Assembly (NCBI RefSeq): GCF_038502225.1
Contig: NW_027196966.1
Coordinates: forward strand, 1 to 64,000
Origin: Cherax quadricarinatus
Taxonomy: Eukaryota; Arthropoda; Malacostraca; Decapoda; Parastacidae
Direction: 5' to 3'
DNA: 64,000 nucleotides
Made by a program: the position numbers and the translations under genes
Notes under the pieces: generated by a model
Databases searched by the model: none
What the model saw: only the letters and a program-made list of their open reading frames with translations
Told to the model about the DNA's origin: nothing
In this document: one piece after another, positions 17,466 to 25,571 of the stretch
Position numbering within the stretch: the first letter of the stretch is position 1
Layout: each line of letters opens with the position of its first letter

Positions 17466-18813
17466 GGTGATTCAGTTCAACGTACGTTCTTACTATACAA
17501 TTAGACACCTACTGGCCGAGCTCCTTGAAGCAGAGAGGCCAGATACTGTTTTGCTAAACAGTACCTGCCTCAAAGCCCCTCAACGTATCCGCCATTATGG
17601 TTATACTGCACTACAGTCCCCCTATGACCCCCACGATGGGATTGCCATCCTTGTCAAATCCAACATAAAATATGAATTTCTCCCAATCTCTTTTATTCAC
17701 CAACACTGTCTTGCGATCAGAATACACACCCACCTTGGCCCCTTCATCTTTTTCACCACCTATGCTCGTCCAAGCACTATTCTCAACATACACGATCTTT
17801 CCTTAGTCTTCAACTACACCAACAGACCAACATACCTACTAGCTGACATGAATGCCAAACACACCGCCTTTCATCACACCAGTAACAACCAGCTTGGTCA
17901 CCAATTACTCAACTTCACAAATCACAAACACCTAGTTCACCTCGGCCCAGACTTCAACACCTTCTACAACCACACTGGCCAAGGCAAACCCGACATCATT
18001 CTGCCAAACCGAGCCAGCTCTCTCTTTCAACACTACACATCACCTGGCCCTATTACAGGCTCTGATCACATTCCCGTCATCTTACACATCTCCTCCAACC
18101 CTATCCTCATCCCGGCCACACCTTCCTTCTCCTACAAGAACGCTGACTGGGATGCCTTCAAACAACACATAGACAATATTAACCTCACCTATGACTACAA
18201 CAACAACAACAAACCTATCTCTGACATCGATACTCAACTTGATCTCATCCAGGGCACCATTACACAAGCAGCCAACATCGCAATACCAAAGAAAGCTCAC
18301 ACCACTCGTTATTCCTTCAAACCGTCACTCAGAACAAGAAGACTAATTATCTGCTACCACAACCGCTTCCTCTACAACACACACAGATTTAATCAAGTCC
18401 GATTAGATCTCACTTACCTTAGAAACAACATTTTACACAGCCTAGACCAAGACCACAACAATCACTGGTCACAGCTCATACTACAAGGGGACAAACAGCG
18501 TATTAAAAACACCAAAGCCTTCTGGAACTATATAAAAAAAATCAGAGGCACCACTCCCACCAAAAAATTCAAATACATCACCCACAACAACACACACATC
18601 TCAGACCCGCAGGCTATCACTAACATCTTCAAACACATCTGGGAGAACATCTTCCACCCTCACCCACCCCACCCTAACGCTATTCAACACATTCAGAACA
18701 CAGAACACTGGAACACTACACACACACGAAACAACACCAGACAGGCACATCCTTCTGGACTCTCTTACCTCCTCCCAAGAACTCGACACTCCTTTCACCA
18801 ACACAGACGTTAA
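17458..18813 (+). CDS. Jockey/I-like LINE ORF2, endonuclease part (frameshifted before RT)
   Basis: 451 codons starting MFKVIQFNVRSYYTIRHLL, the typical start of a LINE APE-type endonuclease, which nicks DNA for target-primed reverse transcription. Visible: FNVRS (Asn), GDMN-equivalent ADMNAKHTAFH (Asp/Asn), PDIILPN (Asp) and GSDHIPVIL (Asp/His). The catalytic Glu of the usual ETxL motif is missing: the sequence reads LLNSTCLK. The frame ends at 18813 within a linker, where an indel shifts into the RT. Endonuclease activity is doubtful. Confidence 0.8.
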   Translation: MFKVIQFNVRSYYTIRHLLAELLEAERPDTVLLNSTCLKAPQRIRHYGYTALQSPYDPHDGIAILVKSNIKYEFLPISFIHQHCLAIRIHTHLGPFIFFTTYARPSTILNIHDLSLVFNYTNRPTYLLADMNAKHTAFHHTSNNQLGHQLLNFTNHKHLVHLGPDFNTFYNHTGQGKPDIILPNRASSLFQHYTSPGPITGSDHIPVILHISSNPILIPATPSFSYKNADWDAFKQHIDNINLTYDYNNNNKPISDIDTQLDLIQGTITQAANIAIPKKAHTTRYSFKPSLRTRRLIICYHNRFLYNTHRFNQVRLDLTYLRNNILHSLDQDHNNHWSQLILQGDKQRIKNTKAFWNYIKKIRGTTPTKKFKYITHNNTHISDPQAITNIFKHIWENIFHPHPPHPNAIQHIQNTEHWNTTHTRNNTRQAHPSGLSYLLPRTRHSFHQHRR

Positions 18814-20010
18814 AACTCTCCCCAGACACCTTCCTCCAAAGGCTCCTGGTGCCTCTGGCCTAAACCATATTATCCTGAAACACCTTCCTGACTCTATCAT
18901 TACTGCCTACACAAACCTCCTCAATGCCTCCCTTGCCTCTGGATACTTCCCTTCCCTCTTCAAAGCTGCTACTGCTATCCTCCTTCCTAAACCCAATAAA
19001 GACCACTCTGACCCTAGAAACTATCGCCCTATCAGCCTCCTCGAAACTTTAGGAAAACTCTTTGAAAAACTCATCAACCATCGCCTTCGCAGATACCTGG
19101 AACACAATTCTCTACTTTCTGATGATCAGTTTGGCTTCAGAACACACAGATCCACACAGGATACCATTAACATCATTCTCAACTACATCCACATAAACAC
19201 AAAACAAAGAAACAGGACAGCCCTGGTTGCAAAAGACGTTGAAAAAGCTTTTGACACTATTTGGCACGAAGGGCTCAAGTACAAACTCTGTACTAACTTT
19301 AACCTGCCTCTCACTACTCGTAAACGCCTCTGCTACTTCCTAGACGGCCGTACCATGAGAATAAAATTCCAAGGCTGTTACTCTGACTACTTCACACTAA
19401 ATGCCGGAGTACCCCAGGGATCTGTCCTTTCCCCTACCCTCTACCTTTTAAACACTAACGATATTCCAACACCTGTATACCACAACTCCATCACACTAGC
19501 CTATGCAGACGACATTACACAACTTATCACTCATGCCAATATAGATACACTCACACATAAAACACAAAATGAGGTCGACAGGATAGCCATCTGGGAACAA
19601 AAATGGACGATCAAAACCAATGCAGCTAAATCCAGCATTACGTATTTTAACTAAAGGAAACGTGATCCTCCATTACCTGTCGAGCTCAGAACAGCTGACA
19701 CCCGCACTTACATACCCATCACACAATCTGTCACTGTCCTTGGCGTTATTCTTGATTACCTTCTACGCTTACACGGACACATTCACTCAAGGCGTGCAAT
19801 AGCTAGTAAGGCCCTTGTGGGCCTCTACAAGCTGAAACATGCCTCTCAACGCACTAAACTACACCTCGACAAATCCCTAATACGTCCTCTGATAACTTAC
19901 TCTCCTCTAACCCTCTCTCTTGCAGCAAAAACAAACTAACTTAAACTGCAGCGTGTCCAGAACAAGGCGCTGCGCTGGGTGCTTGATGTCAGATGGGAGG
20001 ACTTCGCCAC
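18814..20010 (+). pseudogene. Jockey/I-like LINE reverse transcriptase, frameshifted
   Basis: Translation in shifted frames shows LPPKAPGASGLNHIILKHL, LPKPNKDHSDPRNYRPISLL, DDQFGFRTHRSTQD, VEKAFDTIWHEGL (catalytic Asp replaced upstream: ALVAKDVEKAFD), [20 protein letters not shown] and catalytic YADD near 19502. The piece 19355-19654 is open. Thumb residues follow in other frames (ALVGLYKLKHASQRT and LQRVQNKALRWVL). At least three frame changes or stops make it non-functional. Confidence 0.8.
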
Positions 20011-20388
20011 AACGAGTCTCTCCATGCCCAATTAGACATCCCTGCGCTGAATCTGTACTGGAAGACGTTCAGTGACAGACAGATAGACAAACCTTGAGAC
20101 ACGACATGACTACTGGACCTCTCTCCTTGACGAAGATATTCACAGACCCACAAACCAACACAACCTTTTCTACTCCTTGTATGATCCTGCTCCTAACCCT
20201 ATTTACAAATAACCTTGGATTCGCTGACAGGTACCTTCTATGACAGGTACCATTCTCTGATCCACGTTCACCTTAGCTTTTGGGATAAGACATGGCTCAG
20301 TTCTACACTCCTCTTGAACATTAAAATGGTATAAAATACCGACAGATTGTTAGGTAAGACACATATGCAACAGTTAGGTATCTTTATT

Positions 20389-20427
20389 TCGAAACGTTTC
20401 GCCTACACAGTAGGCTTCTTCAGTCGA
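20389..20427 (-). ncRNA. Hammerhead-like motif, family A
   Basis: 39-nt motif: stem I TCGA/TCGA, core CTGAAGAA, 6-bp stem II with TGT loop, GAA, ACGT, T. Complete core on the minus strand. Confidence 0.65.
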
Positions 20428-20792
20428 GTACAGAAAAGTTGATAGAAGCAGAAGATACTTGAAGACGATGTAATCAGTCCATCACCCTTAAAGTTTTGAG
20501 GTGGTCAGTCCCTCAGTCTGGAGAAGAGCATTGTTCCGTTGTCTGAAACAATATGAAGTTGAAGTGACAGGATGGGGCCTTTATATAGTGCCAGGAGGTG
20601 AGACGTAGGTTGCTTTGGGAGGGCAGGTCCCTCTCAAACCCAGCCGTTCTCACTAGTAGAGGTTGTCGAAGTTGATGGTCTGTACCAAGATACCCTTGTG
20701 TTGCAGTGTCTGACAGAATGAACATTAAAATGGTATAAAATACCGACAGATTGTTAGGTAAGACACATATGCAACAGTTAGGTATCTTTATT

Positions 20793-20831
20793 TCGAAACG
20801 TTTCGCCTACACAGTAGGCTTCTTCAGTCGA
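20793..20831 (-). ncRNA. Hammerhead-like motif, family A
   Basis: Second minus-strand copy, identical to 20389-20427. Confidence 0.65.
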
Positions 20832-20964
20832 GTACAGAAAAGTTGATAGAAGCAGAAGATACTTGAAGACGATGTAATCAGTCCATCACATGAACATTAA
20901 AATGGTATAAAATACCGACAGATTGTTAGGTAAGACACATATGCAACAGTTAGGTATCTTTATT

Positions 20965-21003
20965 TCGAAACGTTTCGCCTACACAGTAGGCTTCTTCAGT
21001 CGA
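20965..21003 (-). ncRNA. Hammerhead-like motif, family A
   Basis: Third minus-strand copy, identical core and stems. Confidence 0.65.
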
Positions 21004-21297
21004 GTACAGAAAAGTTGATAGAAGCAGAAGATACTTGAAGACGATGTAATCAGTCCACTGAAGAAGCCTACTGTGTAGGCGAAACGTTTCGAAATAAAGA
21101 TACCTAACTGTTGCATATGTGTCTTACCTAACAATCTGTCGGTATTTTATACCATTTTAATGTTCATTCTGTCAGACACTGCAACACAAGGGTATCTTGG
21201 TACAGACCATCAACTTCGACAACCTCTACTAGTGAGAACGGCTGGGTTTGAGAGGGACCTGCCCTCCCAAAGCAACCTACGTCTCACCTCCTGGCAC

Positions 21298-21306
21298 TAT
21301 ATAAAG
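21298..21306 (+). promoter_or_regulatory. TATA-like box in family A unit
   Basis: TATATAAAG inside the family A unit, conserved in the minus-strand units (as CTTTATATA near 20579 and 30532). It could drive Pol II transcription of the unit; position and conservation are the only evidence. Confidence 0.4.
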
Positions 21307-21457
21307 GCTCCATCCTGTCACTTCAACTTCATATTGTTTCAGACAACGGAACAATGCTCTTCTCCAGACTGAGGGACTGACCACCTCAAAACTTTAAGGG
21401 TGATGGACTGATTACATCGTCTTCAAGTATCTTCTGCTTCTATCAACTTTTCTGTAC

Positions 21458-21496
21458 TCGACTGAAGAAGCCTACTGTGTAGGCGAAACGTTTCGA
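21458..21496 (+). ncRNA. Hammerhead-like motif, family A (reference copy)
   Basis: Stem I TCGA (21458-21461) with TCGA (21493-21496). Core CTGAAGA plus an extra A (21462-21469). Stem II GCCTAC (21470-21475) with GTAGGC (21479-21484), loop TGT. GAA at 21485-21487. ACGT (21488-21491), self-complementary, so stem III would best form between two molecules or units. U at the cleavage position, with predicted cleavage between 21492 and 21493. An extra A between A9 and stem II is known from a natural viroid hammerhead. Distal TCT/AGA pairing could extend stem I past an internal loop. Self-cleavage is inferred, not shown. Confidence 0.7.
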
Positions 21497-21843
21497 AATA
21501 AAGATACCTAACTGTTGCATATGTGTCTTACCTAACAATCTGTCGGTATTTTATACCATTTTAATGTTCATTCTGTCAGACACTGCAACACAAGGGTATC
21601 TTGGTACAGACCACTTCGACAACCTCTACTAGTGAGAACGGCTGGGTTTGAGAAGGACCTGCCCTCCCAAAGCAACCTACGTCTCACCTCCTGGCACTAT
21701 ATAAAGGCCCCATTCTGTCACTTCAACTTCAGTCGCTTGATCACACAGTCCGATCATACAGTTGCTCTACACCGCAAGAAGCCTCTCTTCGACCCTGTCG
21801 GGGTGTAGAATTTATATTCTACAAACGTGATATCCTTTTCACA

Positions 21844-22788
21844 ATGCTGTCGAATCGTGTGAAAATCAAGCCTGTGAATGGTGCAATAAATGACTCCTCG
21901 AAGTTAGCTTTAGCTACCGTCGTTAGGACCTGCCTGCAGGTCAAATTTACGGCAATCCACTCTCTGAAAGACTCCTTCATTGTCGTCTGCACAGACGACA
22001 CGGAAGCACTAAAACTAATGGACGACTCTTCAATCAGGACCCTACAAACACAACAATTCACTCTATCCCCGTCTCCATTCTTGAAGTCGAAACGTTCGGT
22101 CTTTGTGAAAAGACTGGACAATATCGTCACCTCTCTCTCTACTGAAGCACTGAAGACATCTATTGAGGAACAAAACACCTGGGCCTCGGTAGACAGCATC
22201 TCAAAGATCCCCAACGCCTCATCTATGCTAAAGATTACATTCTCAGACATCTCCATGGCTGCCCAAGCTCTCTCTGACGGTCTGGCCATCTCATATTACC
22301 ACATTCACCCAAGTCATATAGAACAAGAACGTTTCACATACATCTCCCACTGCTGGACCTGCTACTCCTATAATCACACCACCAAGGACTGCCCCATCAA
22401 GAATAAGAAGTTTTGTTCAAAATGTGGGAATGATGGACACGATTTCAGATCCTGCACCATTACTACAGCACCAACATGTCTTAACTGCAAGGGTAATCAT
22501 CATACCCTTGCAGCTAAGTGCCCACTCAGGAAAGAAATCATATTGAAGAAAACTAAAGTTCTGAAGAACACCTCCAATTCACCGACATATGCTGCAATAA
22601 CCAAACCACAAACCGACACCATCAAGACTCTACACGCTAATCTACAGGCACCATCACCCAGCAACTCCCTCTCTCCACTCCCCGACGGTGCTCCTCCTAG
22701 GTGCTGTACTGCATGGTGTATGCACACCTTGCAAACGCAGCAAACCCCGGCACTTTCAACACCACTATTAACGAACTATTCCGTCTGA
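21844..22788 (+). CDS. LINE ORF1 (Gag-like) protein with three CCHC zinc knuckles
   Basis: 314-codon ORF, read from the first ATG after the leader. The N-terminal ~165 residues resemble the RRM-like region of Jockey/I-group ORF1 proteins in layout (inferred). Then come three knuckles: CWTCYSYNHTTKDC near residue 170, CSKCGNDGHDFRSC near 191, CLNCKGNHHTLAAKC near 212 (the last with one extra residue). Such proteins coat element RNA and accompany it to DNA. The frame shifts around 22700: the likely continuation is in the overlapping frame 22701-23381. It lies in a retroposon that lacks ORF2. Confidence 0.85.
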   Translation: MLSNRVKIKPVNGAINDSSKLALATVVRTCLQVKFTAIHSLKDSFIVVCTDDTEALKLMDDSSIRTLQTQQFTLSPSPFLKSKRSVFVKRLDNIVTSLSTEALKTSIEEQNTWASVDSISKIPNASSMLKITFSDISMAAQALSDGLAISYYHIHPSHIEQERFTYISHCWTCYSYNHTTKDCPIKNKKFCSKCGNDGHDFRSCTITTAPTCLNCKGNHHTLAAKCPLRKEIILKKTKVLKNTSNSPTYAAITKPQTDTIKTLHANLQAPSPSNSLSPLPDGAPPRCCTAWCMHTLQTQQTPALSTPLLTNYSV

Positions 22789-23381
22789 ACAACATGCCTG
22801 CCTTCAATTTTCCGGACTCCACACCTTCAGAAGACATCCTCAAGATCCTTCCCAACGTCCTGAACTTTACTGCACCTGCAGACCTGTCTCCTGCCCAAGC
22901 AACTGCTCCTGTAACTTCTATAACCACTTCCACCGCTGACAACGTTGATCAAGTTGCCTCAACCACCGTCTCCCACCTCTCTCAGCCTGCTGTTACACAA
23001 CCATTACACCTCACAGCTGCTCCTGTCGACCCTCAGTCACCTGCTACCACCATTGTAGATTCTCCCAGTGAATCCACTCCAGAAGAGGAAGATAACGACG
23101 ACTCCAGTAAACCCTCATGGGAAAACCTTACCTTTTACACTTCTCCTTCAAATACTGACACCATGACCTGTACTGAACTCTACAAAAGCCTCGGTGCTGG
23201 AACAGTCAAGTATGCATGTGAATCACCGCTTCACTTCACACTCACCCAAGTTCTTGAGTTCATCAAGCCTCTACGTTTCACCTTCAGCAACAAGGCTAAA
23301 CTATACCACCTATCTAGAAGCAGCTTCAAAAAGTTCGAAAATGGCTCCATTGCTAACCTGCCTCCTCAGTTACTCCTATAA
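22701..23381 (+). CDS. ORF1 C-terminal extension in shifted frame
   Basis: 226 codons overlapping the end of the zinc-knuckle ORF by about 88 bp. Composition is Pro/Thr/Ser-rich with an acidic patch (STPEEEDNDDSSK), then a hydrophobic-charged tail (FIKPLRFTFSNKAKLYHLS). No domain recognised. Most simply this is the original ORF1 C-terminus after one indel; programmed frameshifting or a separate protein are alternatives without positive evidence. It ends at TAA 23379-23381, and no ORF2 follows. Confidence 0.55.
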   Translation: MLYCMVYAHLANAANPGTFNTTINELFRLNNMPAFNFPDSTPSEDILKILPNVLNFTAPADLSPAQATAPVTSITTSTADNVDQVASTTVSHLSQPAVTQPLHLTAAPVDPQSPATTIVDSPSESTPEEEDNDDSSKPSWENLTFYTSPSNTDTMTCTELYKSLGAGTVKYACESPLHFTLTQVLEFIKPLRFTFSNKAKLYHLSRSSFKKFENGSIANLPPQLLL

Positions 23382-23657
23382 CTCCCATATGTGTTCTACC
23401 CTCTGATGTGACCTAGCCTGCTGCCAGCTACTCAAGATTCAAGACTTCAACTACCACAAGTTCAATGCAACAGTCCCTGCTATTCCTGTTCTCAAGTCTG
23501 CCCCACGATCGCCTTAGCTGCTGGGTTAAGCCCTGGCTCTATTTCTCTTACTAAGAACACTCCTCTCCAGAGCTATTCTTCATCTGTCCCGTCTTCCCCG
23601 CTCATCCCATTGGGATCTTACCTAAACTTGTTTGCTTTTTTTTGCACTTCAACTTCA

Positions 23658-23870
23658 TATTGTTTCAGACAACGGAACAATGCTCTTCTCCAGACTGAGG
23701 GACTGACCACCTCAAAACTTTAAGGGTGATGGACTGATTACATCGTCTTCAAGTATCTTCTGCTTCTATCAACTTTTCTGTACTCGACTGAAGAAGCCTA
23801 CTGTGTAGGCGAAACGTTTCGAAATAAAGATACCTAACTGTTGCATATGTGTCTTACCTAACAGTAAACA
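23658..23870 (+). mobile_element. Family A terminal repeat, remainder of interrupted unit
   Basis: Continuation of the unit split by the half-LINE: TATTGTTTCAGACAACGG through the hammerhead-like motif (23784-23822) to CTTACCTAACA. It then joins the TIR element remnant. Confidence 0.88.
23784..23822 (+). ncRNA. Hammerhead-like motif, family A
   Basis: Same 39-nt sequence as 21458-21496. Confidence 0.65.
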
Positions 23871-24092
23871 AATCTAAAATATATTTAGTTGGGCTAGGCT
23901 AAAATAAATTGTTCTTGTTATAAAAAGGTTAGGTAAGTTTTCTAAGTTCCTTTTGGTGCAAAATTATATTTTTTTACATTAACATTAATAAAAAAATATA
24001 TCTTTAAACTTATAAGAGAAAATTTTAGAAAAGACTTAATTTAAATGAGTTCTTGCTAATTGATCAATTTTACATATTCGGCATGATGCAAT
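23871..24092. mobile_element. Right half of a MITE-like element
   Basis: About 220 AT-rich bp homologous to the right half of the element at 53704-54095. It ends AATTTTACATATTCGGCATGAT, the near reverse complement of that element's left end GTCGTGCCGAATATGTAAAA, which is a terminal inverted repeat relation across copies. Confidence 0.6.
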
Positions 24093-24099
24093 AAGATCA

Positions 24100-24300
24100 C
24101 AGTAAACAGGTGATTTCAGAATATGCAAAACAACCACTCTGAAAGAATAGAGAAATTCCAAGCGCTTTCGTGACTACTCACATTATCAAGGAACTATGAA
24201 AGTAAAGCATCCAAGGAAGCTATATAAGGGGTCTGGCCAGCACCTCACTATCAGATCCCACAACGGTTAAACACCTGACGCGCGCCGACCCAACTGGGCA
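24100..24300 (-). mobile_element. Penelope-type terminal repeat, family D
   Basis: On the minus strand, a unit with a TATA-like box (CTTATATAG, seen on + as CTATATAAG near 24222) and a hammerhead-like motif (24156-24193). The sequence is unrelated to families A-C outside the motif. Confidence 0.6.
24156..24193 (-). ncRNA. Hammerhead-like motif, family D
   Basis: Read on -: stem I TTCC/GGAA, core TTGATAAT, stem II GTGA/TCAC with loop GTAG, GAA, six-base self-complementary AGCGCT, T. The core has U3/A8, as in families B and C. Confidence 0.55.
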
Positions 24301-24463
24301 GGTCCTTTGCACAACTCACCCACAAACTCTATTCTACCCAAGAAAATTAAAAAATTATTATTTGTCCAGTGTATTATTAAATTCTTCCCAAATTCTATTA
24401 ATTATAAATGGATCTAATTTATATAAACCAAAGGAAATATTCATATTATTGTCAAAACTGCTT
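24301..24463. other. AT-rich stretch, unassigned
   Basis: Minus-strand frame reads FDNNMNISFGLYKLDPFIINRI-like residues without a stop for about 35 codons; possibly the edge of a Penelope ORF. No firm call. Confidence 0.3.
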
Positions 24464-24646
24464 TTTAAGTTGGATAAATTTAGATTTAGAAAGGACATAG
24501 GTAAGTACTGGTTTTCTAACAGAGTTGTAGATGCGTGGAACAGTCTTCCCAGTGGGGTGATAGAGGCTAGGACCTTGGGTAGCTTTAAGAAGAGACTGGA
24601 CAAATATATGAGTGGGAGGGGCTGGGTTTGATTGGTGTTGGGGGGT
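24464..24646 (+). mobile_element. CR1 type b 3' fragment
   Basis: Last ~55 codons of type b ORF2 (KLDKFRFRKDIGKYWFSNRV ... LGSFKKRLDKYMSG) and the beginning of the 3' UTR, identical to 15127-15308. It stops 10 bp before the leader of the next CR1 copy, giving a head-to-tail arrangement. Confidence 0.9.
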
Positions 24647-24717
24647 GTACTTTGAGTGCTGACCTGTACTTAACTCTGTGAAGAAGTGTCTTGTTTGCTC
24701 CCGTGGACTGAACCAAG

Positions 24718-25557
24718 ATGCCCTCCATCGAGCAACTTTACCAGCAACTTAAGGAAGAATTGAGGGCAGCGAAGATGGAGATACGGCGACTGACCGAAGA
24801 AAACAAGAGGATTCGTAGTAGTCCTCCTGTTTCGAGTCCTCAGGTCAAGAAGGGATCGTGGTCAGTGGCTGGACAGCAGGGGACGACGAAGTTGACGATC
24901 AAGAAGACGAATGGAAAGCCAGAAACGATGAAGAAGAAAGAGACTGCTGTGGAAACTCCCGTGGAAACCTCCAACGCATTCTCGGTGCTACCCGACGAAT
25001 GTGAGTCTACTACTGGGATCGTCACGACGAACGACAACAAGGAAGGTAAGAATATTGTTGTTGTTGGGGATAGCCAGGTTAGATACATGGATAGGGCATT
25101 CTGCTTGAAGGACAGGAGTAGGAGACAAAGGGTATGCTTTCCTGGGGCTGGGATGGAGGACATTGTTAGCCGGCTTGACAACATCATGAACGGTAATGGG
25201 ATCAATCCTATTATTTGCCTCAGTGCTGGAGGCAATGATGTTGGCAAGCGTAGAAGTGAGGATTTAGTTAGAAAGTTCAGGACAGCTATAGACATGATTA
25301 GGAAGAAGGGGGGGCGCCCTGTTATATGTGGCATTTTGCCAAGAAGAGGTGTTGGTAATGAATGGTTGTCCAGAGCAATTGGTATTAATTGTTGGCTGGA
25401 TAAACACTGTAAGGATAATGCAGTACCATTCATTGACAACTGGGACAACTTCTATGGCCGAAATGACATGTATGCCAGGGATGGGGTTCACTTATCCAGG
25501 GCAGGTGTGGGTTTTCTTGCTAACTCAGTTGAGGGGGTTGTTAGGACTTTAAACTAG
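24718..25557 (+). CDS. CR1 ORF1: coiled-coil plus SGNH/GDSL-type hydrolase (type b, complete)
   Basis: 279-residue ORF1 protein. Coiled coil at residues about 4-32 (IEQLYQQLKEELRAAKMEIR), which likely trimerises or dimerises. A basic/Ser-Thr linker with KKGSWSVAGQQGTTKLTIKK follows. The SGNH hydrolase domain has GDS at 117-119 (nucleophile Ser119), GGND at 171-174 and DGVH at 255-258 (Asp255, His258). All catalytic blocks are present, so an active esterase is plausible; the family's role in retrotransposition is thought to involve RNP assembly or membrane/lipid contact but is not settled. The ATG at 24718 is the first in the leader and is conserved in type a. ORF2 starts 14 bp after the stop. 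Confidence 0.92.
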   Translation: MPSIEQLYQQLKEELRAAKMEIRRLTEENKRIRSSPPVSSPQVKKGSWSVAGQQGTTKLTIKKTNGKPETMKKKETAVETPVETSNAFSVLPDECESTTGIVTTNDNKEGKNIVVVGDSQVRYMDRAFCLKDRSRRQRVCFPGAGMEDIVSRLDNIMNGNGINPIICLSAGGNDVGKRRSEDLVRKFRTAIDMIRKKGGRPVICGILPRRGVGNEWLSRAIGINCWLDKHCKDNAVPFIDNWDNFYGRNDMYARDGVHLSRAGVGFLANSVEGVVRTLN

Positions 25558-25571
25558 GATTAGTTAGAGGT

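Larger units (their letters stand above)
17025..20315 (+). mobile_element. Jockey/I-like LINE, 5'-truncated and decayed
   Basis: Non-LTR element of a different group from CR1 and family X. It contains the C-terminal end of ORF1 (17025-17465), an endonuclease ORF (17458-18813), an RT in other frames (about 18815-19652) and a decayed RT C-terminus to about 20010. Its 3' end has a short CCTTAGCTTTTGGGATAAG segment that resembles the 3' UTR of the ORF1-only element at 21732. The Jockey/I assignment rests on the AKHTAFH-type and YADD motifs. Confidence 0.8.
20316..21057 (-). mobile_element. Penelope-type terminal repeats, family A, minus-strand array
   Basis: One full 404-bp unit (20316-20720) followed by two partial units, all on the minus strand, each with a hammerhead-like motif. 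Units start (read on -) CTGTCAGACACTGCAACAC and end TTTTAATGTTC. The array meets its plus-strand counterpart at 21057/21058, forming a large inverted repeat. Confidence 0.88.
21058..21731 (+). mobile_element. Penelope-type terminal repeats / retrozyme-like tandem, family A, plus strand
   Basis: The unit start CTGTCAGACACTGCAACAC occurs at 21169 and again at 21573, giving a 404-bp period. Each unit has a TATA-like box (TATATAAAG at 21298-21306; again near 21700) and, further down, the hammerhead-like motif (21458-21496). The second unit is cut at 21731 by the ORF1-only retroposon and resumes at 23645. Tandem units with one self-cleaving motif per unit are what metazoan retrozymes and Penelope terminal repeats look like. 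No protein is encoded. Confidence 0.8.
21732..23644 (+). mobile_element. ORF1-only LINE-derived retroposon ('half-LINE') with 13-bp target-site duplication
   Basis: A 1,913-bp insertion flanked by perfect direct repeats CACTTCAACTTCA (21719-21731 and 23645-23657). It interrupts a family A terminal-repeat unit, which resumes exactly after the second repeat. It has a ~110-bp leader, an ORF1 with zinc knuckles and a ~260-bp 3' UTR, but no endonuclease or RT. The end is T-rich (GCTTTTTTTTTG). A 3' UTR segment (CCTTAGCTGCTGGGTTAAG) resembles the LINE at 17025-20315, a plausible helper-family relative. Confidence 0.85.

Noticed and set aside
20513..20725. 70-codon frame conserved in family A units (also 21160-21372, 30465-30662)
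   Set aside because: Conservation is explained by the near identity of the units at the DNA level. The third copy has a different start and an indel, and no domain is visible.
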